Shown: positions 30,605 through 38,989, counted from the first letter of the stretch. The stretch: DNA of 64,000 nucleotides from Streptomyces sp. HmicA12 (GCF_000373565.1 NZ_KB891850.1:248001-312000); one strand, 5' to 3'. Translations and numbers: made by a program. The notes: generated by a model from the sequence alone, not told the origin.

Positions 30605-31384
30605 ATGATGACCGAGAGGACCAACGAAAGGCCGCGCACCGACGCAGGGCAGCGCACGCACGCTCTGCGCCTGGAGGCGGTCACCAAGGTCTATGGCAAG
30701 AACGACCGCGGAGTCCGGGCCCTCGACGGCGTCTCGGTGGACATCGCCCGAGGATCCTTCACCGCCGTGATGGGGCCTTCGGGCTCCGGCAAGTCGACCT
30801 TCCTGCACTGTGCCGCGGGACTCGACAAGCCGTCGTCCGGGAAGGCCTGGATCGGTGACACCGAGCTCGGCGGCATGAACGAGACGCAGCTGACCAAGCT
30901 GCGCCGCCAGCGGATCGGCTTCGTCTTCCAGGCGTTCAACCTGATCCCGTCGCTGTCGGTACGGCAGAACGTGGATCTCCCGCTGCGCCTCGCGGGCGAA
31001 CGCCTCGACGGCCAGTGGCTGGAGCAGATCCTGCACCGGGTCGGCCTGGACGGCCGCGCGGGCCACCGCCCCTCCGAGCTCTCCGGCGGCCAGCAGCAGC
31101 GCGTCGCCATCGCCCGCGCGCTGATCACCCGGCCCGACGTGATCTTCGGCGACGAGCCGACCGGCGCCCTGGACACGGTCACGGCGAAGGAGATCCTCTC
31201 GCTGCTGCGCTCCTGCGTGGACGAGACCGGCCAGACCGTCGTCATGGTCACCCACGACCCGGTGGCCGCCTCCTACGCGGACACGGTGCTCTTCCTCGCG
31301 GACGGCCGCATCGCCGACCGGATGCACGCCCCGACCGCCGACCGCGTCGCCGACCGCATGACGCACCTGGGAGCGTGGGCCTGA
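30605..31384 (+). CDS. ABC transporter ATP-binding protein (MacB/LolD type)
   Basis: 259 residues with Walker A GPSGSGKST, Q-loop FVFQAFNLIPSLSV, signature LSGGQQQRVAIARAL, Walker B VIFGDEPTGALD and H-loop VMVTHDP. It energises the FtsX-type permease encoded next, whose start overlaps the stop by 1 nt (TGATG). MacB-type pairs export peptides, lipoproteins or toxic metabolites, so product export or resistance is likely. ATG 30605 is preferred with GGAGAGGA upstream; ATG 30581 or 30608 cannot be excluded. Confidence 0.9.
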   Translation: MMTERTNERPRTDAGQRTHALRLEAVTKVYGKNDRGVRALDGVSVDIARGSFTAVMGPSGSGKSTFLHCAAGLDKPSSGKAWIGDTELGGMNETQLTKLRRQRIGFVFQAFNLIPSLSVRQNVDLPLRLAGERLDGQWLEQILHRVGLDGRAGHRPSELSGGQQQRVAIARALITRPDVIFGDEPTGALDTVTAKEILSLLRSCVDETGQTVVMVTHDPVAASYADTVLFLADGRIADRMHAPTADRVADRMTHLGAWA

Positions 31385-33945
31385 TGCTGCGCTACGCCTT
31401 CCAGACCCTGCGCGCCCGCAAGGGCGGCTTCATCGGCGCGTTCCTCGCGCTGATGTGCGCGGCGGCGCTGGTCACCGCGTGCGGCATCCTCCTGGAGACC
31501 GGCCTGCGCGGCACCATCGGCACCGAGCGCTACTCCGCCGCCCCCGTGATCGTCGGCGGCGACCAGAACGTCCACCAGACCACGATCAAGAAGAAGAAGG
31601 GCAAGACCAAGGTCAAGCACAAGGCCAAGCCGCTCGCCGAGCGCGTCTGGCTGCCCGCGAACACCGTCGACAAGCTCGAAGGCGTCCCCGGCGCGCGCGC
31701 CGTCGTGCCCGAAGTGACCTTCCCCGCCTACGCGGTGAGCCCGCAGGGCCAGGTCGTGCCGGGCGTCGACGACAAGCCGTCGTACGGGCACGCGTGGACG
31801 TCCGCGGCCCTGACCCCGTTCAAGCTGACCGACGGTTCCGCGCCGGCCTCCGCCGACCAGGTCGTCGTGGACCGTGAACTGGCCTCCCGTACGGGCCTGA
31901 AGCCGGGCGCCAAGCTCACCGTGCAGGCCACCGACGCCCCGCGCACCTACACGGTCAGCGGCATCGCGGCCGCGGCCGGCGGCGACCTGAAGCAGCAGTC
32001 GTCGCTGTTCTTCTCCGACGAGGAGGCCCAGCGGCTCTCGGGCCGTGACGGTGCCGTCTCGGGCATCGGCGTACTCCCCAAGAAGGGCGTCGGAGCGGGC
32101 GAGTTGGCCGACCAGGTGAAGAAGGCGCTCGACGGCACCACCGCCCAGGTGGTCACCGGCGGCGACCGCGGCCCCGTCGAGTTCCTCGACGCCTCCAAGG
32201 CGCGGGTGAAGCTGGTGTCGATGGGCGGCGCGATCGGCGGCACCTCGCTGCTCGTCGCGATCCTCGTCGTCGTCGGCACGTTCGCGCTCTCCATCCAGCA
32301 GCGCTACCGCGAGCTCGCCCTGCTGCGCGCCATCGCCGCCACTCCGAAGCAGGTACGTCAACTCATCGGCCGCGAGGCCCTGTTGGTCGGCCTGCTCGCG
32401 GGTGTCACGGGCGCGATCCTCGGTCTGCCCATCGCCTACTGGCTGCACGGGAAGTTCGTCGACTTCAAGGCGATCCCGGACACGCTGGAGGTCACCTTCA
32501 GCGTCTTCCCGTTCTTCGCCGCGGTCGGCGCCGCCCTGCTCGGCGCCTGGGCGGCGGCCCGCATCTCCGGCCGCCGCACCGCCAGGATCCGCCCGGCCGA
32601 GGCGCTCGCCGAGTCCGCCGTGGAGCGCTCCGGGTTCGCCTGGGGCCGCCTGATCGTCGGCATCGTCACGCTCGCGGGCGGCATCGTGCTCCTCGTCGTG
32701 CTGAGCGTCCTCGACACGGAACCGGCGTCGACTCCCGTCACCTTCCTGTCCGTTGTGGTCCTCGCGGTCGCGGTGTCGTTGCTCGGCCCGCTCATCGCCC
32801 GGATCGCCATCGCCCTGCTCGGCATCCCGCTGCGCGCCTCGCGGGTCGCCGGACACCTGGCCACCGCCAACGTCCGCGCCAACACCCGCCGGATGGCGTC
32901 CGCCATCACCCCGCTCGCCCTGCTCATCGGCATGGCCTGCACGGTCCTGTTCGTGCAGACCACGATGGGCGACGCGGCCTCGGCCCAGGCCGAGGACGGC
33001 AACAAGGCGGACTGGGTGGTCGCGTCGGCCGGACCCGGCGTCCCCGGACAGGCGGTCGACGCGCTGCGCGGGACGCCCGGTGTCACCACCGCGACCGAGG
33101 TCGTCCGCACGACGGTCCGCATCGGCCTCGACAAGTACCCGGCGCAGGGCCTCACCCCGGACGGGATCGGCTCCACCTGGGACCCGGACGTCACGGGCGG
33201 CTCGCTGAAGTCGTTCGGCGCGGGCACCGTGGCGATGAGCGAGGTCGCCGCCGACCACCTCGGCAAGAAGCCGGGCGACACCCTCAAGGTGACCCTCGGC
33301 GACGGCACGAAGACCGACCTCAAGGTCGCCGCCGTCTACGCCCGCGGCCTCGGCTTCGGCGATCTCACGATGGCCCACGACCTGGTGGCCGCGCACGTCG
33401 ACAACCCGCTCGCCTCCTCCGTCCTCGTCAAGACGGCCGGCGACGGCAAGGCGGGACGGGAGCAACTCCAGTCGGCCGTCGGCAAGTTCCCGGGTGTCGG
33501 CGTCCTGAACCGCGACGAGGTCGAGGACCTCCAGGCCGAGGTGCAGCAGTCCAACGCCGAGGTCAACTACGTCGCCATGGGCCTGATCATCGCGTTCACC
33601 GCGATCGCCGTGGTCAACACGCTCGCCATGTCGGTCTCCGACCGGTTCCGCGAGTTCGCCCTGCTGCGGCTCGTCGGCACCACCCGGCGCCAGATCATGA
33701 GCATGCTGCGGCTCGAGTCCCTGGTGGTCGTCCTGGTGGCGGCGGCGCTCGGCAGCGGTATCGCCTTCGCCGTGCTGACCGCGTTCAGCGTCGGCATGAC
33801 GGGCGCGGCCCAGCCGTCGGTCGACCCGCTGTGGTTCCTCGGCGTCCTCGCCCTCGCGGGCCTGCTCGCCCTGGTCGCCACGGTCGTACCGGGCCGGCTC
33901 TCGCTGACCGGCCGCCCGGCGGACGTCATCGGCTCGCGCCAGTGA
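31384..33945 (+). CDS. ABC transporter permease with two FtsX/MacB domains
   Basis: 853 residues. An N-terminal TM helix is followed by a large external domain, then three TM helices (residues ~280-400) ending a first FtsX domain. A mid-protein TM helix, a second external domain and three C-terminal TM helices complete the duplicated layout common in Streptomyces. The first external loop carries a Lys-rich stretch (IKKKKGKTKVKHKAK) that is unusual among such permeases. It partners the ATPase directly upstream. A 21-bp perfect hairpin follows. Confidence 0.9.
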   Translation: MLRYAFQTLRARKGGFIGAFLALMCAAALVTACGILLETGLRGTIGTERYSAAPVIVGGDQNVHQTTIKKKKGKTKVKHKAKPLAERVWLPANTVDKLEGVPGARAVVPEVTFPAYAVSPQGQVVPGVDDKPSYGHAWTSAALTPFKLTDGSAPASADQVVVDRELASRTGLKPGAKLTVQATDAPRTYTVSGIAAAAGGDLKQQSSLFFSDEEAQRLSGRDGAVSGIGVLPKKGVGAGELADQVKKALDGTTAQVVTGGDRGPVEFLDASKARVKLVSMGGAIGGTSLLVAILVVVGTFALSIQQRYRELALLRAIAATPKQVRQLIGREALLVGLLAGVTGAILGLPIAYWLHGKFVDFKAIPDTLEVTFSVFPFFAAVGAALLGAWAAARISGRRTARIRPAEALAESAVERSGFAWGRLIVGIVTLAGGIVLLVVLSVLDTEPASTPVTFLSVVVLAVAVSLLGPLIARIAIALLGIPLRASRVAGHLATANVRANTRRMASAITPLALLIGMACTVLFVQTTMGDAASAQAEDGNKADWVVASAGPGVPGQAVDALRGTPGVTTATEVVRTTVRIGLDKYPAQGLTPDGIGSTWDPDVTGGSLKSFGAGTVAMSEVAADHLGKKPGDTLKVTLGDGTKTDLKVAAVYARGLGFGDLTMAHDLVAAHVDNPLASSVLVKTAGDGKAGREQLQSAVGKFPGVGVLNRDEVEDLQAEVQQSNAEVNYVAMGLIIAFTAIAVVNTLAMSVSDRFREFALLRLVGTTRRQIMSMLRLESLVVVLVAAALGSGIAFAVLTAFSVGMTGAAQPSVDPLWFLGVLALAGLLALVATVVPGRLSLTGRPADVIGSRQ

Positions 33946-33971
33946 CGCCCTTCGCTCCCCGTCCATGACAC

Positions 33972-34017
33972 CCACGGCTGAAGGGCCGGTCCTCTCGGAC
34001 CGGCCCTTCAGCCGTGG
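33972..34017. terminator. 21-bp perfect bidirectional hairpin between convergent genes
   Basis: Arms 33972-33992 and 33997-34017 are exact complements around TCTC. It lies between the permease (plus) and dioxygenase (minus) stop codons and can end both transcripts. Confidence 0.9.
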
Positions 34018-34033
34018 CGCGTCCCGCCCGCTC

Positions 34034-35032
34034 TCAGCCGAGCACGGGCCCGCCGCCCTTGCGGTCCACCCGGCTGCGCCGGTTGTCCAGGTGCGCGTAC
34101 ACCCGCTCCAGCCAGCGGTCCGCGCCGTCGTAGCGCGGAGTGAAGGAGGTACGTCCGTGGACCGCCACCCGGTTGTCCACCACCGCGAGGTCACCGACCC
34201 GCAGCCGGTGACCGACCATCGTCTCGACGAACGCCTCGCGCAGCGCCGCCATCGCCACCTTCGCCGGGTCGTCCAGCGGGTGGGTCGCGGCGAAGTCGAC
34301 CAGGACGTTCGGGTCCTCGGGGTCACCCACGAGGATCGGGTGCGCCGAGCGGACACTGTCCAGCGTGCCGAACGACGGCGGCGGCTCGGTCAGGAACCGC
34401 GGCTCGGCCAGCACCTGCCGCGTGTCCGCGTCGAGCAGCGGCAGCGCCCGCCGGATCGAGGAGGTGCACAGCTTCGCGTCGCCGGTCGGGTCCTCACGTA
34501 TGCACAACAGGCCCACATAATCGGGCCGGTTGTCGTGGAAAGCGTTCTCGATGTGCAGTTCGAGAAGGACGGATCCGGCATTGCTCTGCGATTCCTCGCG
34601 GCCCGGAACCGGCACCACATTCTGTACGAGATGGCCGCTCTTCTCATTACGGAAGGCGATGACCTCGCCGAGCTGCAGCATCACCGAACTGACGACGGAC
34701 GCGGCGACGGTCGGCACCCGCTCCACCGAATTCGGCACGGCCGGCGTCGCGGGCAGCGGAGCGTCGGCCACCACCGGCAGATTCCGCAGCAGCAGGGTGC
34801 CGTCGGGCCCCGGGTCGTGCCGGAACGCGCGCAGCGTGCGCAGCAGCGTACGGGGGAGGGAGGAGGACGTGTCGAGGGCCGCGGCCAGCCACTGCGGGGT
34901 GTCGATGAGCTCGTTCTCGGGCCCGGTGAGGCGTTCGGTGAGGGCGACGATCTCGCTCCGCTCGGCCTCGCTGATCTCGTGGGCCGAAGCGGTCTGCGGA
35001 ATGGTCTGGTGCTGCTGAATCATCTGATGCAT
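34034..35032 (-). CDS. Fe(II)/2-oxoglutarate dioxygenase, clavaminate synthase-like (VioC/AsnO family)
   Basis: 332 residues. The facial triad is His160-Glu162 (LELHIENAFH) and His292 (NRVAVHGRTSF), with a likely 2-oxoglutarate Arg in DRWLERVYAHLD. The HxE variant, the LGEVIAFRNEKSG block and the FRHDPGPDGTLLLRNLP block are typical of the VioC/AsnO/OrfP group, which beta-hydroxylates free Arg, Asn or similar amino acids before NRPS loading. Module 3 looks Asn/Asp-like, so Asn is a reasonable guess, with Arg as an alternative. The first of two close ATGs is used (GGGGA upstream). The leader holds a 9-bp inverted repeat and a SARP-type operator. Confidence 0.88.
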   Translation of the reverse strand: MHQMIQQHQTIPQTASAHEISEAERSEIVALTERLTGPENELIDTPQWLAAALDTSSSLPRTLLRTLRAFRHDPGPDGTLLLRNLPVVADAPLPATPAVPNSVERVPTVAASVVSSVMLQLGEVIAFRNEKSGHLVQNVVPVPGREESQSNAGSVLLELHIENAFHDNRPDYVGLLCIREDPTGDAKLCTSSIRRALPLLDADTRQVLAEPRFLTEPPPSFGTLDSVRSAHPILVGDPEDPNVLVDFAATHPLDDPAKVAMAALREAFVETMVGHRLRVGDLAVVDNRVAVHGRTSFTPRYDGADRWLERVYAHLDNRRSRVDRKGGGPVLG

Positions 35033-35040
35033 GGAAACGG

Positions 35041-35080
35041 TTCCCCAAGTCCCCAGTAGGCGGGTGGATTTCTTGGGGAA
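35041..35080 (-). repeat. Inverted repeat in dioxygenase leader
   Basis: TTCCCCAAG (35041-35049) and CTTGGGGAA (35072-35080) are perfect complements separated by 22 nt, covering the region just upstream of the minus-strand ATG and including its GGGGA Shine-Dalgarno. It could form an RNA hairpin that masks the RBS, or be a protein-binding site. Confidence 0.65.
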
Positions 35081-35094
35081 TTGTCCGAACCCGG

Positions 35095-35111
35095 TCTATG
35101 AGCGCTCTATG
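35095..35111 (-). promoter_or_regulatory. SARP-type operator for dioxygenase gene
   Basis: On the minus strand the sequence reads CATAGA-GCGCT-CATAGA, a direct repeat with an 11-bp period, 63 nt upstream of the dioxygenase ATG. A GACAAT hexamer lies about 10 nt further on and could be the -10 box. Confidence 0.6.
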
Positions 35112-35123
35112 CGTATCGCTACG

Positions 35124-35195
35124 GAGATCACCAGGCGGAGCACTACGGAGATCGTCAGGCAGAGCACTGCGGAGATCGTCAGAGAGGTCTCTGCG
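35124..35195. repeat. Three 24-bp direct repeats in divergent promoter region
   Basis: Units at 35124-35147, 35148-35171 and 35172-35195 all start GAGATC and end in a form of CT-CG; units 1 and 2 differ at about four positions, unit 3 is more diverged. They lie between the two SARP-type operators of the dioxygenase and PPTase 2 genes. Confidence 0.8.
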
Positions 35196-35230
35196 GATCG
35201 CTGCGGATCGCCGTGGATCGCTATGGATCG
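35191..35230. repeat. Four 10-bp direct repeats (GGATCG core)
   Basis: CTGCGGATCG, CTGCGGATCG, CCGTGGATCG and CTATGGATCG stand head to tail, ending 11 nt before the SARP-type operator of PPTase 2. One helical turn per repeat would put all copies on one DNA face. Confidence 0.8.
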
Positions 35231-35241
35231 CCACGAAGTCG

Positions 35242-35259
35242 GTATAGGCCGTGAATAGG
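35242..35259 (+). promoter_or_regulatory. SARP-type operator before PPTase 2
   Basis: GTATAGG-CCGT-GAATAGG, 11-bp-period direct repeat, nearly identical in layout to the one at 19992. It lies 64 nt before the ATG. Confidence 0.6.
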
Positions 35260-35323
35260 CGACAGGACGATTCTGCCTGGACAGTGTCCACAGGCTGCCC
35301 AGCGGCCGGAAGGAGGCGCGAAC

Positions 35324-36097
35324 ATGACGTTCCTGCCCGAACGGAGCCGGGCCGGCGAATCCGCGGCGGACCGGATCGTGGCCCGGGGCGAGGCGCACGT
35401 GTGGTGGTGGCGCTGTCCCGAGCGGACCGACCCCGCCGACCTCGCCCTCCTCGGCACCGACGAGTTCCACCGCGCCCTCGGCATGCTCGCCGAACGGGAC
35501 GCCGCCGAGTTCGTGGGCAGCAGGGCCAGGGCCCGCCGCGCGCTCGGCGCTCTCCTGCAACTACCGCCGGAACAAGTCGAGTTGGGGCGCCAGCAGTGCC
35601 CCGGCTGCGGTGGTACGGGACATGGCCCGCCGCAGCTGGTGAGGCCGCCGCTGCCGCTCTCGGTCAGCCTGAGCCGCACGGCGGGCTGGGGTGTCCTGGC
35701 CCTCGGGGCCGGCGCCCGGATCGGGGTCGACGCGGAAGCGCTACGCCCGGTGCACGACGCCGTGTTCACCGGCTCGGTGCTGACCCCGGCCGAGCGGGAG
35801 CACCTGGACGCGCTCGCCCCGGGGGAGCCCAGGCACCGCGCCTTCCACCGCATCTGGACCCGCAAGGAGTCCGTGGTCAAGGCGGTCGGCGTCGGCCTCA
35901 CCGGGACGGATCTCGACCGCCTCGACACCCGCCCCGCCGACGAGGGACCGGTCCATCTCGTGCACCGGAGCGCCGGCGACACCACGCACTGGACGGTCGA
36001 GGACCTGCCGCTGTCGCCCGACCTGGCGGTGGCCCTCGCCCGTCCCCGGGGTCCGGCCTCCCGCGGCCGCCTCCATCTGCACCCGCCCGCGGCCTGA
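35324..36097 (+). CDS. 4'-Phosphopantetheinyl transferase (Sfp type), copy 2
   Basis: 257 residues with GVDAEALRPV and WTRKESVVKAVGVGL, and the same PGCG-GHGPP and SVSLSRTAG blocks as copy 1, so the two are paralogues. The ATG follows a near-perfect GGAAGGAGG. It has a SARP-type operator upstream, while copy 1 sits at the end of the ebo run. It converges with the regulator gene, with only 17 nt between their stops. Confidence 0.9.
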   Translation: MTFLPERSRAGESAADRIVARGEAHVWWWRCPERTDPADLALLGTDEFHRALGMLAERDAAEFVGSRARARRALGALLQLPPEQVELGRQQCPGCGGTGHGPPQLVRPPLPLSVSLSRTAGWGVLALGAGARIGVDAEALRPVHDAVFTGSVLTPAEREHLDALAPGEPRHRAFHRIWTRKESVVKAVGVGLTGTDLDRLDTRPADEGPVHLVHRSAGDTTHWTVEDLPLSPDLAVALARPRGPASRGRLHLHPPAA

Positions 36098-36114
36098 CCC
36101 GCGGGCAAGCATCT

Positions 36115-37917
36115 TCACAGCGCCGCGGCGATCTGGAGCGAGGCCATCGGCGCCGTCCCCGCGCGCGCGGCGAGCAGTCGCAGCAGCTCGGGGCACCGGT
36201 ACTGCGGCATCCCCTCGGCGTCGGGCCGGGTCAGCTCCACGAAGGCGGCGTCGACGAGGGACTCGAGCGCGTCCTCGGCGTCCTCCTCCGAGAGCCCGGC
36301 CCGCACCGCCGCCCACCGCGCGGAGAACGGCTCCCCGTCCTGGTCGGCGAGGACCCCGAGCACGGCCCGCTCCGGCGCCCCGAGCCGCACCGCCGACGAT
36401 TCCAGGGTGCGGCCCACATCCAGGTCCCCGAAGGAGAGTTCGGCCAGCCTGGTCGCGGGGGAGGCGAGACGGGCGGCGAGCCGCGCCGCCGTCCAGTGCG
36501 GCCGGGCCGCGAGCCGCGCACCGGCCACGGTCAGCGCCAACGGCAGTCCGCCGCAGTACGCGACCAGATCGTCGGCCGCGTCCGGGTCCTCGACCAGGCG
36601 GCGGCGCCCCGCGTACCGGCCGAGCAGCGCGAGCCCCGCCTCGTCGTCGAGCGGCGACAGGACGAACGTGTCGCCCGCCGTCACCCGGGCCAGGCGCCGC
36701 CGGCCGACGGCGAGCACGGCCGAAGGACCGGACGGCAGCAACGGAGCCAGCTGCAGATCCCCGGCCACGTCGTCGAGCACGACGAGCAGCCGCGCGTCCG
36801 CGGTCCGCGTCCGGTAGAGCCGTACGAGTTCGTCCAGATCCCCGGACGGCAGGTTCGCCTCGCTCTCCCCGAGCGCCCGCAGGAACTGGACGAGCACGGC
36901 GCTCGGCTCCCGCGGCGTGCCGTCCGCCCCGCAGAGCTCGGCGAAGAGCACGCCGTCCGGGAAGTGCTCGGCGCTGTCGGCGGCGGCCCGTACGGCGAGC
37001 GCGGTCTTGCCGATCCCGGCCATCCCGGTCACCAGCAACCGCCGCCGCTCCCCGGCACTCCCACCGAGCCGCGCGGCGATGCGGGCGAGCTCCCGCTCCC
37101 GCCCGACCAGGTCACCATCGACGGCAGGCAGCATGGCCGGCGCACTCCGCACACCGGACGAGGGAATCCGCCCACCGGGATCGAGCCCCAACTCCCCACC
37201 CAGAACAGCCTGATAGGTGGCCCCGAGCACCTGCCCGGGATCGATCCCGAGCTGCTCGGCGAGCACCTGGCGCCCCTCGTAGTACACGTGCAGCGCCTCG
37301 GCCTGCCGGCCGCACCGGTACAGCGCGGTCATCAACTGGGCCCGCAGCCGCTCGCGTACCGGGAACGTAGCCACGAGCCCCGTCAGCTCCGCGGTCACTC
37401 GCTCATGTCCGCCGAGCTCCAGCTCGGCCTCGATCCGCGCCTCGACGGCGAGCATCCGCTCCTCCTCCAGCGGCGCCAGCTCGGCCTCCCGCAGGAACTC
37501 GGTGACGTTCCCGAGCGCCGCCCCGTGCCACAGCCCGAGCGCCTGCCGCAACAGCCCCGCGGCCTCCTCGAACCGCCGCCGGGCCAGCGCCCCGCGCCCG
37601 CTCTGTTCGAGCCGCCGAAACTCCAGGAGGTCGACCACGGCCCCCGGCGCGTGCAGCACGTACCCGGGCGGCCGCCGCAAGATCCCGGCGTCGTCCCCCA
37701 ACTGCTTGCGCAGCCGGGACATGTACGTATAGATCTGCGCCCCGGCCGTGGCAGGCGGATCCCACCCCCACAGCAGCGAACTCAGCCGCGCATCGGACAC
37801 CACGCGATCCTGAGCCAGCAGCAGAGCGGCGAGCACGGTATGGATCTTCGACCCGGAGAGGGCAACCCGCTCCCCCTCCCGCACGGCCTCCACCGGCCCC
37901 AGCACCCGGAACTCCAT
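36115..37917 (-). CDS. AfsR/SARP-family transcriptional regulator with NB-ARC ATPase domain
   Basis: 600 residues: winged-helix Trans_reg_C domain ~1-95 (MEFRVLGPVEA ... RPPGYVLHA), bacterial transcriptional activator domain ~100-250, linker, then an NB-ARC domain with P-loop GMAGIGKTAL and Walker B LLVVLDDVAG. C-terminal TPRs of full AfsR are absent. SARPs bind 11-bp-spaced direct repeats overlapping the -35 region and recruit RNA polymerase. Six such repeats lie in this cluster, one in its own promoter, so it is the likely pathway activator with autoregulation. ATG 37917 is chosen with GAAGGGGG at 5 nt; it starts exactly at the conserved domain. Confidence 0.92.
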   Translation of the reverse strand: MEFRVLGPVEAVREGERVALSGSKIHTVLAALLLAQDRVVSDARLSSLLWGWDPPATAGAQIYTYMSRLRKQLGDDAGILRRPPGYVLHAPGAVVDLLEFRRLEQSGRGALARRRFEEAAGLLRQALGLWHGAALGNVTEFLREAELAPLEEERMLAVEARIEAELELGGHERVTAELTGLVATFPVRERLRAQLMTALYRCGRQAEALHVYYEGRQVLAEQLGIDPGQVLGATYQAVLGGELGLDPGGRIPSSGVRSAPAMLPAVDGDLVGRERELARIAARLGGSAGERRRLLVTGMAGIGKTALAVRAAADSAEHFPDGVLFAELCGADGTPREPSAVLVQFLRALGESEANLPSGDLDELVRLYRTRTADARLLVVLDDVAGDLQLAPLLPSGPSAVLAVGRRRLARVTAGDTFVLSPLDDEAGLALLGRYAGRRRLVEDPDAADDLVAYCGGLPLALTVAGARLAARPHWTAARLAARLASPATRLAELSFGDLDVGRTLESSAVRLGAPERAVLGVLADQDGEPFSARWAAVRAGLSEEDAEDALESLVDAAFVELTRPDAEGMPQYRCPELLRLLAARAGTAPMASLQIAAAL

Positions 37918-37978
37918 GGCTACCCCCTTCACCTGCCAGACGTGGTCGACTCCACGAAAGCCGAAGGTAGAAGGGGGC

Positions 37979-37996
37979 GTTATCCCCGGGATATCG
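37979..37996 (-). promoter_or_regulatory. SARP-type operator of the regulator's own promoter
   Basis: Minus strand reads CGATATC-CCGG-GGATAAC, an 11-bp-period direct repeat 62-79 nt upstream of the regulator ATG. It is the rightmost member of the set and marks the cluster edge. Confidence 0.5.
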
Positions 37997-38024
37997 CCGG
38001 ACCCGCCCGGCCCACAGACGCAAG

Positions 38025-38064
38025 AAGACCCCGGCGTCAGCGTCTCCGCTGATGACGGGGTCTT
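38025..38064 (-). terminator. Terminator of tRNA-Arg
   Basis: 18-bp stem (38025-38042 with 38047-38064; one mismatch and one G-T pair) around TCTC. On the minus strand it comes 19 nt after the tRNA 3' end and is followed by TCTTCTTGCGT, a U-rich tail. Confidence 0.85.
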
Positions 38065-38082
38065 CGGGCACCTCACACAAGG

Positions 38083-38154
38083 TGCCCCCGGCAGGATTCG
38101 AACCTGCGCACACGGCTCCGGAGGCCGTTGCTCTATCCCCTGAGCTACGGGGGC
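38083..38154 (-). tRNA. tRNA-Arg (anticodon CCG)
   Basis: The minus strand folds as a full cloverleaf: acceptor GCCCCCG/CGGGGGC, D arm GCTC-AGGGGATA-GAGC, anticodon arm ACGGC-CTCCGGA-GCCGT giving anticodon CCG (reads CGG), and T arm GCAGG-TTCGAAT-CCTGC. The discriminator is A and CCA is not encoded. Its 3' end faces the biosynthetic cluster, the orientation in which tRNA genes serve as integration sites. Confidence 0.95.
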
Positions 38155-38185
38155 GTGCGCTGCGCTGTGCGCGGCGACGGGTTGA

Positions 38186-38191
38186 ACACTA
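38186..38191 (-). promoter_or_regulatory. Putative -10 box of tRNA-Arg
   Basis: TAGTGT on the minus strand, 32 nt before the tRNA 5' end; it matches the TAGRRT-type consensus at five of six. No clear -35 was found. Confidence 0.4.
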
Positions 38192-38303
38192 CCAGCTCCC
38201 GCGGGGTCTTCATGAACAGGTATTTCCGGGGTCGAGCCGGGCGCCAGGTCCCCTGTACGGGGCGGAAGTGGGGAAAACCCGGACGCGGTGGCCGGTGCGG
38301 ACC

Positions 38304-38309
38304 TACTCT
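38304..38309 (+). promoter_or_regulatory. -10 box giving a leaderless response-regulator transcript
   Basis: TACTCT ends 6 nt before the GTG at 38316. Transcription would start at or next to the start codon, and no Shine-Dalgarno is present, so leaderless translation is likely. Confidence 0.5.
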
Positions 38310-38315
38310 CGAGTT

Positions 38316-38858
38316 GTGCCAGGCGCGTCCGGCCGGGTCCTTGTCGTGGACGACAACAAGGTGATCCGGCAGTTGATCAGGGTCAATCTCGAGCTGGAGG
38401 GCTTCGAGGTCGTGACCGCGGCCGATGGTGCCGAATGCCTGGACGTCGTGCACCAGGTGCGGCCCGATGTCATCACGCTCGACGTGGTGATGCCGCGCCT
38501 TGACGGTCTGCGCACCGCCGCCCGGCTCCGGGCCGACGCGCGGACCAGTGAGTTGCCCATCGTCATCGTGAGTGCCTGCACCCAGTACGAGGTGGAGAGC
38601 GGGCTCGACGTCGGGGTCGACGCCTTCCTGGCCAAGCCCTTCGAGCCGGGTGAACTGGTCCGTGTCGTAGAGCGGTTGAGTGAGCGGGGCCGGACGACCG
38701 GTGGCGGTGGCGGTCGGGGTGGCCGTGACGCCGGTGGCAGTAGTGGGGGAGACGCCGCCGCGGACCCGCAAGCGGAGGCCGACCCAGCGGACGGAGTGAC
38801 CGACCGCACGGGACACACGGATCGTGCCGAGCGCAGCGCGCGTACCGCGGACGCCTGA
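38316..38858 (+). CDS. Stand-alone response regulator (CheY-like receiver)
   Basis: 180 residues. The receiver domain occupies ~6-125: VLVVDDNKV (acidic pocket), phospho-acceptor Asp in VITLDVVMPRLDG, the Ser/Thr position in IVIVSACTQ, and the Lys in FLAKPFEPGEL. After it comes a Gly/Asp/Arg-rich disordered tail with no DNA-binding domain. It is therefore a single-domain regulator acting by protein contact. No kinase gene is adjacent. GTG 38316 is chosen because it starts the conserved domain and fits the leaderless promoter. Confidence 0.85.
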   Translation: MPGASGRVLVVDDNKVIRQLIRVNLELEGFEVVTAADGAECLDVVHQVRPDVITLDVVMPRLDGLRTAARLRADARTSELPIVIVSACTQYEVESGLDVGVDAFLAKPFEPGELVRVVERLSERGRTTGGGGGRGGRDAGGSSGGDAAADPQAEADPADGVTDRTGHTDRAERSARTADA

Positions 38859-38989
38859 GCGTCCCCTCGTACGTCTCCCCTCGTACGTCTGCGTTCGCAC
38901 GTCTCCGCACAGCCGTCCCGACCCACCCGCCCCGTCCGCATCCCGGACCATCCGGGAAACCGAGTCGCCTACCCACCCCCCTCCTCCCC

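Noticed and set aside
35124..35230. CRISPR-like array
   Set aside because: Repeats are head to tail with no spacers and no cas genes; they are simple direct repeats in a promoter region.
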